A stretch of DNA of 64,000 nt from Nocardioides limicola (GCF_016827675.1 NZ_JAERJA010000002.1:248001-312000), one strand, 5' to 3'. Shown: positions 9,659 to 19,058, counted from the first letter of the stretch. Notes: a model not told the origin generated them from the letters alone. Made by a program: numbers and translations.

Positions 9659-9664
9659 GGAACC

Positions 9665-11155
9665 ATGAGCGCAACCACTCCCGCACTTCCCACCCGGGTC
9701 CGTCACCTGATCGTCGGCGCCGGCTTCGCCGGTGTCGGCGCCGCCATCAAGCTGGCCGAGATCGGTGAGGACGACTTCCTCGTGGTCGAGAAGGGCAACG
9801 ACGTCGGCGGCACCTGGCGCGACAACACCTACCCAGGCGCCGCCTGCGACGTGCCGAGCCAGCTCTACTCGTTCTCGTTCGCACGCAACGACTGGTCCCG
9901 GTCGTTCTCGGCGCAGCCGGAGATCTTCGCCTACCTGCAGCGGGTCGCCGCTGAGTCGGGCACCCTGGACCGCTTCGTCTTCGACACCGCGGTCACCGAA
10001 GCCGCCTGGGACGACACTGCCGGAGAGTGGGTGGTGGACACCACCGCCGGCCAGGTCCGGGCGACCAACCTGATCACCGGCAGCGGCGGACTGTCCGAGC
10101 CCAAGCTCCCCGACATCGACGGCATCGATGGCTTCGACGGCGAGATCTTCCACTCCGCACGCTGGAACCACGACATCGACCTGACCGGGAAGCGAGTGGC
10201 GGTGATCGGGACCGGCGCCAGTGCGATCCAGATCGTGCCGCAGGTGCAGAAGGTGGCCGCCCACCTGGACGTCTACCAGCGCACCGCCCCGTGGATCCTG
10301 CCTCGCCATGACCGCACCTACTCCACGATCGAGCGGCTGGCACTCAAACACGTGCCCGGCCTGCAGCGGGCCTACCGCTCCGCCATCTACTTCGGCCGGG
10401 AGACCTACGTCCCCGGCTTCACCAGGTTCCCCCAGCTCACCGCGCCGGCCAAGCGGCTGGCTGAGTCCAACATCCGGCGCGGCATCACCGACCCCGAACT
10501 CCGGGCGCAGGTGACCCCGGACTTCCAGATCGGCTGCAAGCGGATCCTGATCTCCAACGAGTACTACCCGGCCCTGGACGCCGACAACACCGATCTGGTC
10601 ACCGACCGGATCACCAAGATCACTCCCGGTGCCGTGGTCACCGAGGACGGCACCGAGCGGGAGATCGACGTCCTGATCGTGGCCACCGGCTTCCACACCA
10701 CCGACCAGCCGATCGCCCACCACATCCGAGGTCGCGACGGCCGCTCCCTGGCCGAGCACTGGAGCGAGACCGGGATGGCCTCCTACAAGGGCACCTGCAT
10801 CGCCGGCTTCCCGAACCTGTTCCAGCTCGTCGGGCCGAACACCGGCCTGGGGCACTCGTCGATGGTCTTCGTGATCGAGTCCCAGTTGGCCTACATCATC
10901 GACGCGGTGCGCACCCAGCGCCAGGCCGGCTGGCCGGCGGTGGAGCCGCGCCCGGAGGTGCAGGACGCGTGGAACGCCGACCTGCAGCGACGGATGCAGT
11001 CGACGGTGTGGAGCGCCGGTGGGTGCGCGTCGTGGTATCTCGACGATCATGGACGCAACACCACCCTGTGGCCACGGACCACGATCAGCCTGCGTCGACT
11101 GCTGGCCAACTTCGACTCCGACAAGTACGTCATCACCGAGAGGACTGCCCGATGA
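9665..11155 (+). CDS. Flavin-dependent Baeyer-Villiger-type monooxygenase
   Basis: 496 residues. FAD-binding GAGFAG (residues 18-23) and NADPH-binding GTGASA Rossmann motifs flank the Baeyer-Villiger fingerprint FxGxxxHxxxW, here F157, G159, H163 and W167. The family uses NADPH and O2 to insert oxygen next to a ketone carbonyl, giving esters or lactones; the ketone here is not predictable. It is the first gene of a two-gene operon with a short-chain dehydrogenase (4-bp ATGA overlap), a logical pair: alcohol to ketone, then ketone to ester. The divergent TetR regulator and palindrome suggest substrate induction. Its opposite strand shows a 474-codon open frame that is a composition artefact. 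Confidence 0.9.
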   Translation: MSATTPALPTRVRHLIVGAGFAGVGAAIKLAEIGEDDFLVVEKGNDVGGTWRDNTYPGAACDVPSQLYSFSFARNDWSRSFSAQPEIFAYLQRVAAESGTLDRFVFDTAVTEAAWDDTAGEWVVDTTAGQVRATNLITGSGGLSEPKLPDIDGIDGFDGEIFHSARWNHDIDLTGKRVAVIGTGASAIQIVPQVQKVAAHLDVYQRTAPWILPRHDRTYSTIERLALKHVPGLQRAYRSAIYFGRETYVPGFTRFPQLTAPAKRLAESNIRRGITDPELRAQVTPDFQIGCKRILISNEYYPALDADNTDLVTDRITKITPGAVVTEDGTEREIDVLIVATGFHTTDQPIAHHIRGRDGRSLAEHWSETGMASYKGTCIAGFPNLFQLVGPNTGLGHSSMVFVIESQLAYIIDAVRTQRQAGWPAVEPRPEVQDAWNADLQRRMQSTVWSAGGCASWYLDDHGRNTTLWPRTTISLRRLLANFDSDKYVITERTAR

Positions 11156-11994
11156 AGCGCACGAATGAGGGCCGCGTGGTCGCGATCACCGGAGCCGGAT
11201 CAGGCATCGGTCGGGCATTGGCCCTGCAGGCCGCCCACCAGGGCGCCTCGCTGGCCATCTCGGACTGGAACGCGGACGGGCTCGCCGAGACCGTCCGGTT
11301 GATCGAGGCGAGCGCTCCCGGCGCCAAGGTGCACAGCGCCACGGTCGACGTCGCCGACCGCGACGCGATGGCTGCCTGGGCGGCGCAGGTGGTGGAGACG
11401 TTCGGCGAGGTGGGGATGCTGGTCAACAACGCCGGCGTCACCATGACCGGCCACTTCGAGGACATGACGTACGAGGAGTTCGACTGGATCGTCGGCGTGA
11501 ACCTCAGCGGTGTCGTGAACGGCACCAAGGAGTTCCTGCCGCACCTGATCGCCTCCGGCGACGGCGTCCTGGTCAACATCTCCAGCCTGTTCGGACTCGT
11601 GTCGATGCCCGGTCAGACCGCCTACAACGCCACCAAGTACGCCGTCCGCGGCTTCACCGAGGCGCTCCGCGAGGAGATGCTCATCGACGGGCACCCGGTC
11701 TCGGTGACCTGCGTGCACCCCGGCGGGATCAAGACCGGCATCGCCCGCAACGGCCGCAAGACGGCGCACACCAACGCGAGTGCGATCGACGACCTCTTCG
11801 AGAAGCGACTGGCCCGCACCTCGGCCGAGTCGGCGGCCGCCCAGATCCTCAAGGCCGCGTTGGCCGGCAAGCCCCGGCTGCTGATCGGCCTGGACGCGCA
11901 TGCGGTGCACCAAGGCGCCAAACTGGCCGGCGCCCGCTACCAGGACGTCGTCGCCGCCATCTCGTCACGGCTCCTGCCCAAGCCGATCGACTGA
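11152..11994 (+). CDS. Short-chain dehydrogenase/reductase (classical SDR)
   Basis: 280 residues from ATG 11152. TGAGSGIG (13-20) binds NAD(P); NNAG follows near residue 94; the catalytic pair is Y158 and K162 (YNATK) with Ser about 13 residues earlier (NISSLFG). The start overlaps the monooxygenase stop by 4 bp; a longer in-frame extension upstream is only the shadow of that gene. The probable role is oxidation of a secondary alcohol to the ketone taken by the monooxygenase, or reduction in the other direction. A similar monooxygenase-SDR pairing occurs in the mycobacterial mymA locus, which is only a structural parallel. Confidence 0.9.
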   Translation: MKRTNEGRVVAITGAGSGIGRALALQAAHQGASLAISDWNADGLAETVRLIEASAPGAKVHSATVDVADRDAMAAWAAQVVETFGEVGMLVNNAGVTMTGHFEDMTYEEFDWIVGVNLSGVVNGTKEFLPHLIASGDGVLVNISSLFGLVSMPGQTAYNATKYAVRGFTEALREEMLIDGHPVSVTCVHPGGIKTGIARNGRKTAHTNASAIDDLFEKRLARTSAESAAAQILKAALAGKPRLLIGLDAHAVHQGAKLAGARYQDVVAAISSRLLPKPID

Positions 11995-12039
11995 CCCGCC
12001 TCCGGGGCCGGGGTGGACCGCTGGGGTAGAACTGACCCC

Positions 12040-12699
12040 ATGCAGCCAGGGCACCGGGTCCGCGTCGAGATGACCAAGTGGGTCGACCGACCTCACTGGT
12101 GCTTCGACGCGGTGCACCTGGGCAGCGACGAGCACGGCCGCTGGCTGGGCCTTCCGGCCGGCACCCCGCTGGCCCGCCCCGGCGTGGAGACCCATGCCGC
12201 CCTCCCCCAGGTGGTGTTGGTGCCCCCGACCCCGGGAGGACCCGGCAGCGGCGGGATCGGGTCCCGGGCCGCGCTGCTCGCCGGCCTGGACCCCGAGGTC
12301 GGCTGGATCGCCACCTTCCACCCCGCCGGCGCCCCGCTGAGCGTCTACGTCGACATCGTCACGCCACCGGTCTGGGACGGCACCGTGCTGCGTGCGGTGG
12401 ACCTGGACCTGGACGTGGTGCGCAGCCCCGGCGGGCGGGTCTGGGTGGACGACGAGGACGAGTTCGCCGACCACCGGGTGCGTTGGGACTACCCGGCCGA
12501 CCTGGTCTCGCATGCCGCCGTCAGCTGCGAGTTCGTGCAGTCGGCGCTGCGCGAACGCGTCGCCCCGTACGACGACACGGCGGCGCCGTGGTTCGACGTA
12601 CTCGCCGACCTGCTCAGCCCCGCGGACGTCGCGCCCGGAACGGGCCGACCAACCGCGGACCGGCCAGTCGCTTCTCCAGTTTCGCCGCCTCCCGCTTGA
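12040..12699 (+). CDS. DUF402 domain protein
   Basis: 219 residues with the DUF402 core (WIATFHPAGAPLSVYVDI, then VRAVDLDLDVV-type strands and DDEDEFADH acidic motif). DUF402 proteins include nucleoside phosphate phosphatases of the Ntdp type in Firmicutes; the actinobacterial members are untested, so I assign only the family. The last 86 bp overlap the convergent thrE-like gene, encoding a Pro/Thr/Ser-rich tail (DVAPGTGRPTADRPVASP) outside the domain. The start ATG 12040 has TAGAAC 7 nt upstream, a weak leaderless promoter candidate. Confidence 0.8.
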   Translation: MQPGHRVRVEMTKWVDRPHWCFDAVHLGSDEHGRWLGLPAGTPLARPGVETHAALPQVVLVPPTPGGPGSGGIGSRAALLAGLDPEVGWIATFHPAGAPLSVYVDIVTPPVWDGTVLRAVDLDLDVVRSPGGRVWVDDEDEFADHRVRWDYPADLVSHAAVSCEFVQSALRERVAPYDDTAAPWFDVLADLLSPADVAPGTGRPTADRPVASPVSPPPA

Positions 12700-13966
12700 G
12701 TGGCTGGGCGACGTACTCGCCCAGGATCACCCCCGAGGCCAGGGCGATCGCCACCGAGGCTGCGGTGACCATCGCCAGCAGCCCGGCGCTGCTCGAGCCC
12801 GGTCCGTCGGCCAGCAGCGACAGGCCTCGGTAGATGGACAGGCCGGGGAGCATCGGCACCACCGCGGAGACCACGACCACCAGCGGCGGCACCCGCACCC
12901 GGCCGGCCACCGAGTAGCCGACGAGGCCGACCATGAAGGCGGCGGTGCCGGCGGCCCAGGGCCGCCCGAAGCCGGCCGCGTCCACGCCGCTGAACACCGA
13001 GATCGCGGCCCCGCCGACCAGCGCCACCGGCAGCCAGGAGCGCGGTGGCGCCTGGCTGGCGAAGGCGAACCCGGCGGCGGCCACGGCAGCGCCGACGATC
13101 ACCGGGGCGGCCGAGTTCCAGGTGATCGCCGCTCCCGGATCGAGGCGACCCAGGTTCACCCCCACCATCTGGCCGACCGCCAGGCCGCCACTGACCCCGC
13201 CGATGATCCCGGCGGTGGCCAGCAGCGCCTCGATCATCCGCGCTCCGGCGGTCACGTAGAAGCCGGACAGTGCGTCCTGGAGTGCACCCATGAACCCGAC
13301 CCCGGCCAGCAGCATGATGATGTTGGCGGTCACCACCAGTGAGGAGTCCACCTCCAGCCCACTGGCCGCGGCGGCCACGGCCAACAGGGTCGCGACGCCG
13401 CCCCCGGCCACCTGTTGATAGAACCCCGGCAGCCGACGCTTGGCCATCAGCAGTTTGAGCCGGTCGATGCTGCCCGCGGCCAGGAAGGCGATCAGGGTCA
13501 CCAGCCAGTCGCCACCGAGCATCACCGCGACCCCGGAGCACATCACTCCCCAGCCCAGCGTGATCAGCCAGCGGCGGGTGCCGCCGGCCCGGGTGACGAT
13601 GGTGGCCATCCGGCTCCGGGCCAGGTAGACGTCGGCGCGGTCCCGGAGGATGTCGCCCACCAGGTGGTCCACCTCGGTCAGCGTCGCGTAGTCGATGTCG
13701 CGGTGCTTGACCCGCCGGATCATCACCATCGGCGGGTGCGCCGGCTGGTCCTCGTCGGTCTGCGGGACCTGGTGGCTCATCGTCAGCGACGTGAAGGTGA
13801 CGTCCGTTTCGTGCTGACGCAGACCGAGGTGGCGGGCGACCGAGTCCATGGTCACGGTCACGTCGGCGGCCCCGGCACCGGAGGCGAGCAACACCTCGCC
13901 GACGCGCAGACACAGGTCCAGGACGAGTTGCCGTTCGGAATCGGTCAGATCAGCCACGTCGTTCAT
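12614..13966 (-). CDS. thrE: Threonine/serine exporter family protein (ThrE type)
   Basis: 450 residues. The N-terminal cytoplasmic domain (DUF1212/ThrE, about residues 10-250) and the C-terminal ThrE_2 membrane domain are fused, as in Corynebacterium glutamicum ThrE. About ten hydrophobic segments are seen from residue 130 on (WLITLGWGVMCSGVAVMLGG, IIMLLAGVGFMGALQDALSG and others). The family exports threonine and serine using the proton motive force. It converges with the DUF402 gene and overlaps it by 86 bp. Start ATG 13966 (MNDVADLTDSERQL). Substrate assignment is from the family only. Confidence 0.87.
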   Translation of the reverse strand: MNDVADLTDSERQLVLDLCLRVGEVLLASGAGAADVTVTMDSVARHLGLRQHETDVTFTSLTMSHQVPQTDEDQPAHPPMVMIRRVKHRDIDYATLTEVDHLVGDILRDRADVYLARSRMATIVTRAGGTRRWLITLGWGVMCSGVAVMLGGDWLVTLIAFLAAGSIDRLKLLMAKRRLPGFYQQVAGGGVATLLAVAAAASGLEVDSSLVVTANIIMLLAGVGFMGALQDALSGFYVTAGARMIEALLATAGIIGGVSGGLAVGQMVGVNLGRLDPGAAITWNSAAPVIVGAAVAAAGFAFASQAPPRSWLPVALVGGAAISVFSGVDAAGFGRPWAAGTAAFMVGLVGYSVAGRVRVPPLVVVVSAVVPMLPGLSIYRGLSLLADGPGSSSAGLLAMVTAASVAIALASGVILGEYVAQPLKREAAKLEKRLAGPRLVGPFRARRPRG

Positions 13967-14001
13967 GGTCGCAGACGGACCTGATGTGGAACTCTGGTCG
14001 G

Positions 14002-15129
14002 GTGCAGATCGTCTTCCACGAGTCGGCGCGCCCCTCCCTGGGCGTGGAATGGGAGTTCGCGCTGGTCGACCAGGAGACCCGCGACCTGGCCAACCGCGCC
14101 TCGGAACTCTTCACCGCCGCGCAGGACCGGCTCCCCGATCCGAGCAAACTGCACAAGGAGCTGCTCCGGAACACCGTCGAGGTGGTCACCGGCGTCTGCG
14201 ACTCGGTGCCGGAGGCGATGGCCGACCTGCGCAGCACCCTGGAGGTGATCCTGCCGGAGGCCGACCGGATGGGCGTCGACCTCTTCGCCGCCGGCACACA
14301 CCCGTTCGCCCAGTGGTCCGCGCAGCAGCTCACCGAAGGGCACCGGTACGCCGAACTGATCAACCGCACCCAGTGGTGGGGGCGGCAGATGCTGATCTGG
14401 GGCGTGCACGTGCACGTCGGGATGCCGTCGACCGCACGGGTGATGCCGGTGCTCTCGGGGCTGCTGACCTCCTACCCGCACCTGCAGGCACTGTCGGCGT
14501 CCTCACCGGTGTGGGCGGGCCTGGACACCGGCTACGCCTCGAACCGGGCGCTGATGTTCCAGCAGCTGCCGACCGCCGGGCTGCCCTTCCAGTTCACCAC
14601 CTGGACCGAGTTCGAGTCGTTCGTGCATGACCAGGTGGTCACCGGGGTGGTGGACGAGATCGACGAGATCCGGTGGGACGTGCGCCCCGCCCCCAAGCAC
14701 GGCACCCTGGAGAACCGGGTCTGCGACGGGGTCTCCAACCTCGGCGAGCTCGCCGCCCTCACCGCACTGATGCACTGTCTGGTGGTGGATCTGGACGCCC
14801 GCATCGCCGCCGGGGACCCGGTGGAGATGTTGCCGCCCTGGCACGTGCAGGAGAACAAGTGGCGGGCGGCCCGCTACGGCCTGGATGCCGAGATCATCCT
14901 CGATGCCGCGTCGTCGGAGCGACTGGTCACCGATGACCTTGACGACCTGTTGGAGCGGCTGACACCGACCGCGGCCCGGTTGGGCTGCGCCGACGAGCTC
15001 GCGGCGGTGGCCGAGATCCCGCGCCGGGGTGCGTCGTACCAGCGCCAGCGGCGGGTCGCCGACGACCACGATGGCGACCTGCGGGCCGTGGTCGACTCGG
15101 TGGTGGCGGAACTGCGTGCGGACTTCTGA
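14002..15129 (+). CDS. Carboxylate-amine ligase / glutamate-cysteine ligase-like (GCS2, YbdK family)
   Basis: 375 residues from GTG 14002. GCS2-family motifs are visible: VGVEWEFAL-type segment (SLGVEWEFALVDQETRDL), the metal/substrate region (LHKELLRNTVEVVTGVC), GVHVHVGMPS with its His pair, and TLENRVCDG. E. coli YbdK has weak glutamate-cysteine ligase activity in vitro; the real substrate of this group is uncertain, and mycothiol producers do not need glutathione. GTG 14002 gives the usual MQIVF-like N-terminus and has AACTCT 6 nt upstream; ATG 13984 adds six residues. It is divergent from thrE with little spacing. Confidence 0.85.
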   Translation: MQIVFHESARPSLGVEWEFALVDQETRDLANRASELFTAAQDRLPDPSKLHKELLRNTVEVVTGVCDSVPEAMADLRSTLEVILPEADRMGVDLFAAGTHPFAQWSAQQLTEGHRYAELINRTQWWGRQMLIWGVHVHVGMPSTARVMPVLSGLLTSYPHLQALSASSPVWAGLDTGYASNRALMFQQLPTAGLPFQFTTWTEFESFVHDQVVTGVVDEIDEIRWDVRPAPKHGTLENRVCDGVSNLGELAALTALMHCLVVDLDARIAAGDPVEMLPPWHVQENKWRAARYGLDAEIILDAASSERLVTDDLDDLLERLTPTAARLGCADELAAVAEIPRRGASYQRQRRVADDHDGDLRAVVDSVVAELRADF

Positions 15130-15134
15130 GCGGA

Positions 15135-15146
15135 CACGCTAGCGTG
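15135..15146. promoter_or_regulatory. 12-bp perfect palindrome upstream of the acyltransferase gene
   Basis: CACGCTAGCGTG is fully self-complementary and lies 59 bp before the GTG start of the WS/DGAT gene, 5 bp after the preceding stop. It may be an operator; TAGCGT inside it also resembles a -10 hexamer. Confidence 0.35.
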
Positions 15147-15204
15147 CCGTGTCAGTTGACGATCTGGCTCGTTGACGAAGGCAGCATCCAAGGAGGCACC
15201 TGAC

Positions 15205-16611
15205 GTGGTCACCCCGATCGACCCGGCATCCGCAGCGTTCCTGATCGCGGAGAGTCGCAGCATGCCCATGCACGTGGGCGGATTGCAGCTTTTCCGCAAG
15301 CCCGAGGGGGCCGGCCGCAACTACGTGCGCGACATGTACGAGCAGATGCGCGCCGAACAGACGGTGGCGCCGATCTTCCTCAAGCGCCCCTACCGCTCGC
15401 TGGCGACGGCCGGCCAGTGGACCTGGCGCAACGACGCCCTCTTCGACATCGACCACCACGTGCGCCACAGCGCACTGCCGAAGCCCGGCCGGGTCCGGGA
15501 GCTGCTCGACCTGTGCTCCCGACTGCACGGCACCCGGCTCGCGCACGAGCGGCCGCTGTGGGAGATGCACGTGATCGAGGGTCTCCGCGACGGCCGGGTC
15601 GCGTTGTACACGAAGATGCACCACGCCCTGGTCGACGGGGTCTCGGCGATGCGACTGCTGCAGAACGTGCTCTCCACCGATCCCGACGATCTGGACATGC
15701 CGGCACCGTTCGCCGCCCGGCCGCGCAAGCCCAGGCCGCAGTCGACCGCCACCGCCCTGGAGCGGGTGGAACGGGTGCCGGCCAGCGCGCTGCGCACCGG
15801 GATGGGCGTGCTCGCCGAGGCGGCCGGACTGCCCGGTGCCCTGGTCAGCACGTTGAACAAGGGGATCCGCAACGAGACCTCGGCACTGTCGCTCTACGCC
15901 CCGCAGACGATCATCAACCAGCGGATCACCGGCGCCCGGCGGTTCGCCGCCCAGGACTGGCCGATCGAGCGGATCAAGGGGATCGGACAGGCCACCGGCA
16001 CCACCCTCAACGATGTGGTGCTGGCGATGTGCTCGGGAGCGCTGCGCCGCTACCTGCTGGAGCGCGACGCGCTGCCGACGACCTCCCTGGTGTCGATGGT
16101 GCCGGTCGGGTTGAACGCCAAGCACGCCGGCGTCGCGTCCTCCGACGGTGGCAACGCAGTCGGCGCGGTGATGGTCAAACTAGGCACCGACGAGCAGGAC
16201 CCGGCCCGCCGACTGATGACCGTGCACAAGTCGATGCTGGACGGCAAGGATGCACTCTCGTCGATGACGCAGACCCAGATCCTGGCGATGAGTGCGCTGG
16301 GCATGGCGCCCGCCCTGGTCTGGCCGGCACTGCGGATGAACGGGCTGATCCGGCCTCCCTTCAACGTGATCATCTCCAACGTCCCCGGCCCGCAGACGCC
16401 GCACTACTTCAACGGCTCCCGACTGGTCGGCATGTATCCGTTGTCGATCCCGATCCACGGGATGGCGCTGAACATCACCTGCACCAGCTATGACGGGCAG
16501 ATGGGGTTCGGCCTGACCGGATGCCGGCGCACCCTGCCGTCGCTGCAGCGGCTGCTCACCCACCTCGACGACGAACTGGCCGCCCTGGAGCAGGCCAGCG
16601 GGGTCGCCTGA
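15205..16611 (+). CDS. Wax ester synthase / diacylglycerol acyltransferase (WS/DGAT)
   Basis: 468 residues. The catalytic HHxxxDG motif is present (HHALVDG, His139-His140 and Asp144), as is the C-terminal NVPGP region (VIISNVPGPQTPHYFNGSRL) typical of this family and DUF1298. These enzymes transfer acyl-CoA to diacylglycerol or fatty alcohol to make storage lipid at the inner face of the membrane. The start is GTG 15205, with AAGGAGG exactly 8 nt upstream; an in-frame TTG 33 bp earlier has no such site. It converges with the 16687-17826 gene across a tandem repeat. Confidence 0.92.
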   Translation: MVTPIDPASAAFLIAESRSMPMHVGGLQLFRKPEGAGRNYVRDMYEQMRAEQTVAPIFLKRPYRSLATAGQWTWRNDALFDIDHHVRHSALPKPGRVRELLDLCSRLHGTRLAHERPLWEMHVIEGLRDGRVALYTKMHHALVDGVSAMRLLQNVLSTDPDDLDMPAPFAARPRKPRPQSTATALERVERVPASALRTGMGVLAEAAGLPGALVSTLNKGIRNETSALSLYAPQTIINQRITGARRFAAQDWPIERIKGIGQATGTTLNDVVLAMCSGALRRYLLERDALPTTSLVSMVPVGLNAKHAGVASSDGGNAVGAVMVKLGTDEQDPARRLMTVHKSMLDGKDALSSMTQTQILAMSALGMAPALVWPALRMNGLIRPPFNVIISNVPGPQTPHYFNGSRLVGMYPLSIPIHGMALNITCTSYDGQMGFGLTGCRRTLPSLQRLLTHLDDELAALEQASGVA

Positions 16612-16619
16612 GGCCGCCT

Positions 16620-16673
16620 GGCGGACCTGCGGGGTGGGGCGGACCTGCGGGGTGGGGCGGACCTGCGGGGCGG
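16620..16673. repeat. Tandem repeat, 3 x 18 bp, between convergent genes
   Basis: GGCGGACCTGCGGGGTGG occurs three times head to tail (the third copy has one change, T to C). It begins 8 bp after the acyltransferase stop and ends 13 bp before the stop of the opposing gene. No inverted repeat is obvious; it may stall or terminate transcription. Confidence 0.9.
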
Positions 16674-16686
16674 GAGGCCCTGCCGG

Positions 16687-17826
16687 TCAGGGCGCCAGGT
16701 CGAACCAGTCGGTGAAGCCGGTCGGGTCGTGGCGCCCCAGCGCCGCATGCTCGAACAGGCCCCACCCCTGCATCCCGTCCGCACCCGCACCGTGCAGGAC
16801 CGCCCGGCCGACGTGATCGATCACGCCGAACATGGTCCGTCCGTTGACCGCCGGGTCGCTGAGGTCGTAGTCGACGCGTTCGGTGAAGCCGGCACCGCGC
16901 CACACGCCGTGGTTCCAGTCCGGGTCGCCGCCGTAGCCGCCGCCGATGTGCAGGGCCACCCCCAGCTCCGAGGTCACCTCGATCACCAGCGTCTCCCCCG
17001 CGGGGGTGCTGCAGGTGACGGTGGCCCCGGTGGGTTCACGCGTGCCGGGGGCATAGGTGATCTGGACCCGGGGCCAGCCCAACTGCTCGACGCGACCGTC
17101 GGGCCAGACCCGGGTGCAGTCGTTGAGGGTGCGGTACCCCTCCGGGGTCTCCTGGATGATGATCACCACCGCGAAGTCGTCGAAGCGCAGCGGCAGGTAG
17201 AGCCACCACATCCCGTCGAAGGGCGGGTCGTGGGGCTTGCCCGCGGGCACCGCCTCACCGACCGGCCGGATCCCCCAGGAGCGGTCCCGGGTGCCGACCC
17301 AGACGTCCGGAGTGACCTCCAACTCCTCACCGTCGATCAACACCGTTCCCGCCCACGTGCCCACCTGGGCGAACCGCTGGGCGTCCAAGGTGGTGCCGGA
17401 ACCCTGCCGCATCACGTGCCGCTGCTCCTGGACCGGCGGGAACGAGCCCTCCCAGGTCAGGTCGACGGCGATCCCCTCGGTCTCCTCCACCACCAGCCTG
17501 AGCCGCCGCAGCGGCTCCAGCACCTCGATCGAGTAGTTCCCGACCTGCTGCTCCATCCGGTCCGCTCCGCGTGGGTCCAGGGCGTCGCCGAAGTGCAACG
17601 CCGTCTGGACATCGCCGCGGCGCACCAGCAGGTAGGCGTCCTTGGTGCCGAGGTTGGGGTAGACGCCGTACCCGGTGATCAGGAAGAGGTCGCCGGTGCG
17701 GTCGTGGGCGTTGAGGTAGCAGCGGTCGTAGAAGTTCCGGTCGCTCGACTCCGGCCAGGCCACCGGTCGAGGCGACTGGTGGATGGGGTACTCGTCGAGC
17801 GGGCCGATGCCGGCGTACTCGCGCAT
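16687..17826 (-). CDS. Conserved hypothetical protein, possible AttH/lipocalin-like beta protein
   Basis: 379 residues from ATG 17826, whose A is shared with the TGA of the upstream phosphotransferase gene, so the two are coupled. It is rich in aromatic and beta-strand segments (NFYDRCYLNAHD, LFLITGYGVYPNLGTKDAYL, FDGMWWLYLPLRFDDFAVVI, WNHGVWRGAGFTERVDYDL). The pattern resembles two-domain AttH-like lipocalin families (DUF7064/7065 type) found next to phosphotransferases in mycobacteria and relatives; this is recollection of the family pattern, not a computed match. No signal peptide. Pairing with the phosphotransferase suggests one shared lipid or steroid-like substrate. Confidence 0.7.
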   Translation of the reverse strand: MREYAGIGPLDEYPIHQSPRPVAWPESSDRNFYDRCYLNAHDRTGDLFLITGYGVYPNLGTKDAYLLVRRGDVQTALHFGDALDPRGADRMEQQVGNYSIEVLEPLRRLRLVVEETEGIAVDLTWEGSFPPVQEQRHVMRQGSGTTLDAQRFAQVGTWAGTVLIDGEELEVTPDVWVGTRDRSWGIRPVGEAVPAGKPHDPPFDGMWWLYLPLRFDDFAVVIIIQETPEGYRTLNDCTRVWPDGRVEQLGWPRVQITYAPGTREPTGATVTCSTPAGETLVIEVTSELGVALHIGGGYGGDPDWNHGVWRGAGFTERVDYDLSDPAVNGRTMFGVIDHVGRAVLHGAGADGMQGWGLFEHAALGRHDPTGFTDWFDLAP

Positions 17827-18965
17827 CAGGCGCCCACCTCGGCGAGCAGCTCCTCGAGCAGCGCTCGGTGGTGGAAGACCTGCTCCACATCGTCGGGGCG
17901 CTCCATCTCGCCGAAGTGGATCTGTCGAGCGCTGGTGCGCAGGAAGACACAGCCCCACTGCACCGCCGAGTGCAGTTGGTGCCAGGTCAGGTCCCCGACC
18001 GGGGTCCCGGTGAGCTCGGTGTAACTGCCGGCGACGTCCTCGGCGCGCAGGAAGTCGGGCATCCCGGGCAGCCCCATCATCTCGGCGATGCCTTGGAAGA
18101 CCCGGTGCGCGAAGACCATCCACCCCAGGTCCATCTCGCGGGGGCCCAGGGTGGCCATCTCCCAGTCGAGGACCGCGACCGGGGTGAAGTCGCGATAGAT
18201 GGCGTTGCCGATCCGCGCGTCACCCCAGCAGAGCACCGGGTCGCCGGTGGCGGCGGGCAGGTGCTCCTCCAGCCAGGTCAGGCCGCGCTCCACCAGTGGG
18301 GAGGGCGCCAAGCCGCGGGCGCCGTACTCGTACCAGTCCCGGGTCTTGGCCAGATTCCTGGCCAGCAGCGTGTCGCCCTGATGTCCCGCGACGGCGGGGT
18401 CGAGGAAGTCGAAGAGGCGTGCAGCATCGGGGATGGCGTGCAGGTCGCCGATCACCCCGACGCTGCGCCGCTGCAAGGCCGCCCGGTCCTCGGCGGACGC
18501 GTCGAAGAGCCAGTTGTCGCCGAAGGTGTAGGGCAGCACATCGGGGGGAACCTCCCCGTCGACCCGGTCCATCAGAAAGAACGGGGTGCCGAGCACGTCG
18601 CCGGTCTCCTCCAGCCAGCGCACCGCGGGCACCGGCACGCCGCTGTGCTCCGCGGCCAACTGCATCACCCGGTACTGGTCGCCGAGGCGGTACGACGGGA
18701 AGACGGGCAGGTCGTCGGCGGCCGGGGCGACCCGGGCGACGTACTCCTCGCTGACCCTGGCCCCGTCGACGGTGCGGGTGACCGCGAGCAGGACCGTCTC
18801 GCTGGACATGCCGTTGCTGTCGACGCCCGCGTGCAGGGTGACCTCCGGGTCCTGGCCGGCCGGCAGCACGCCTTCCAGCCAGGAGGTGAGGCGGGAGCGG
18901 ACGGCGTCCGCGTCCCGACTGGAGCGTTGCAGGGTCATGTCAGCCGGCGGGGGTGCCTGGTTCAC
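17826..18965 (-). CDS. APH-fold phosphotransferase family protein
   Basis: 379 residues of the aminoglycoside/choline-kinase-like fold. The catalytic loop reads CWGDARIGN, so the Brenner-motif His is replaced by Trp but Asp and Asn remain, and the metal-binding DWE follows (AVLDWEMATLGPREMDLGW). This WGD variant occurs in an actinobacterial subfamily linked to acyl-CoA and steroid catabolism, so it is not proof of inactivity. Start GTG 18965 with AGGAGG 6 nt upstream; the longer frame to 19019 has no ribosome site. First gene of a two-gene unit with the 16687-17826 gene. Drug resistance should not be assumed. Confidence 0.83.
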   Translation of the reverse strand: MNQAPPPADMTLQRSSRDADAVRSRLTSWLEGVLPAGQDPEVTLHAGVDSNGMSSETVLLAVTRTVDGARVSEEYVARVAPAADDLPVFPSYRLGDQYRVMQLAAEHSGVPVPAVRWLEETGDVLGTPFFLMDRVDGEVPPDVLPYTFGDNWLFDASAEDRAALQRRSVGVIGDLHAIPDAARLFDFLDPAVAGHQGDTLLARNLAKTRDWYEYGARGLAPSPLVERGLTWLEEHLPAATGDPVLCWGDARIGNAIYRDFTPVAVLDWEMATLGPREMDLGWMVFAHRVFQGIAEMMGLPGMPDFLRAEDVAGSYTELTGTPVGDLTWHQLHSAVQWGCVFLRTSARQIHFGEMERPDDVEQVFHHRALLEELLAEVGA

Positions 18966-19058
18966 GTCGTTCCTCCTGGGGTCGATGCCGCGACGCATGT
19001 GACTCGAATCACAGCACATCCACTGTGGTGGAACGTGTTCTATTTGTCAATACCAACT

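Noticed and set aside
17826..18965. Aminoglycoside resistance gene
   Set aside because: Only the fold is shared; the WGD variant of the catalytic loop and coupling to an AttH-like protein point to lipid or CoA-type metabolism.
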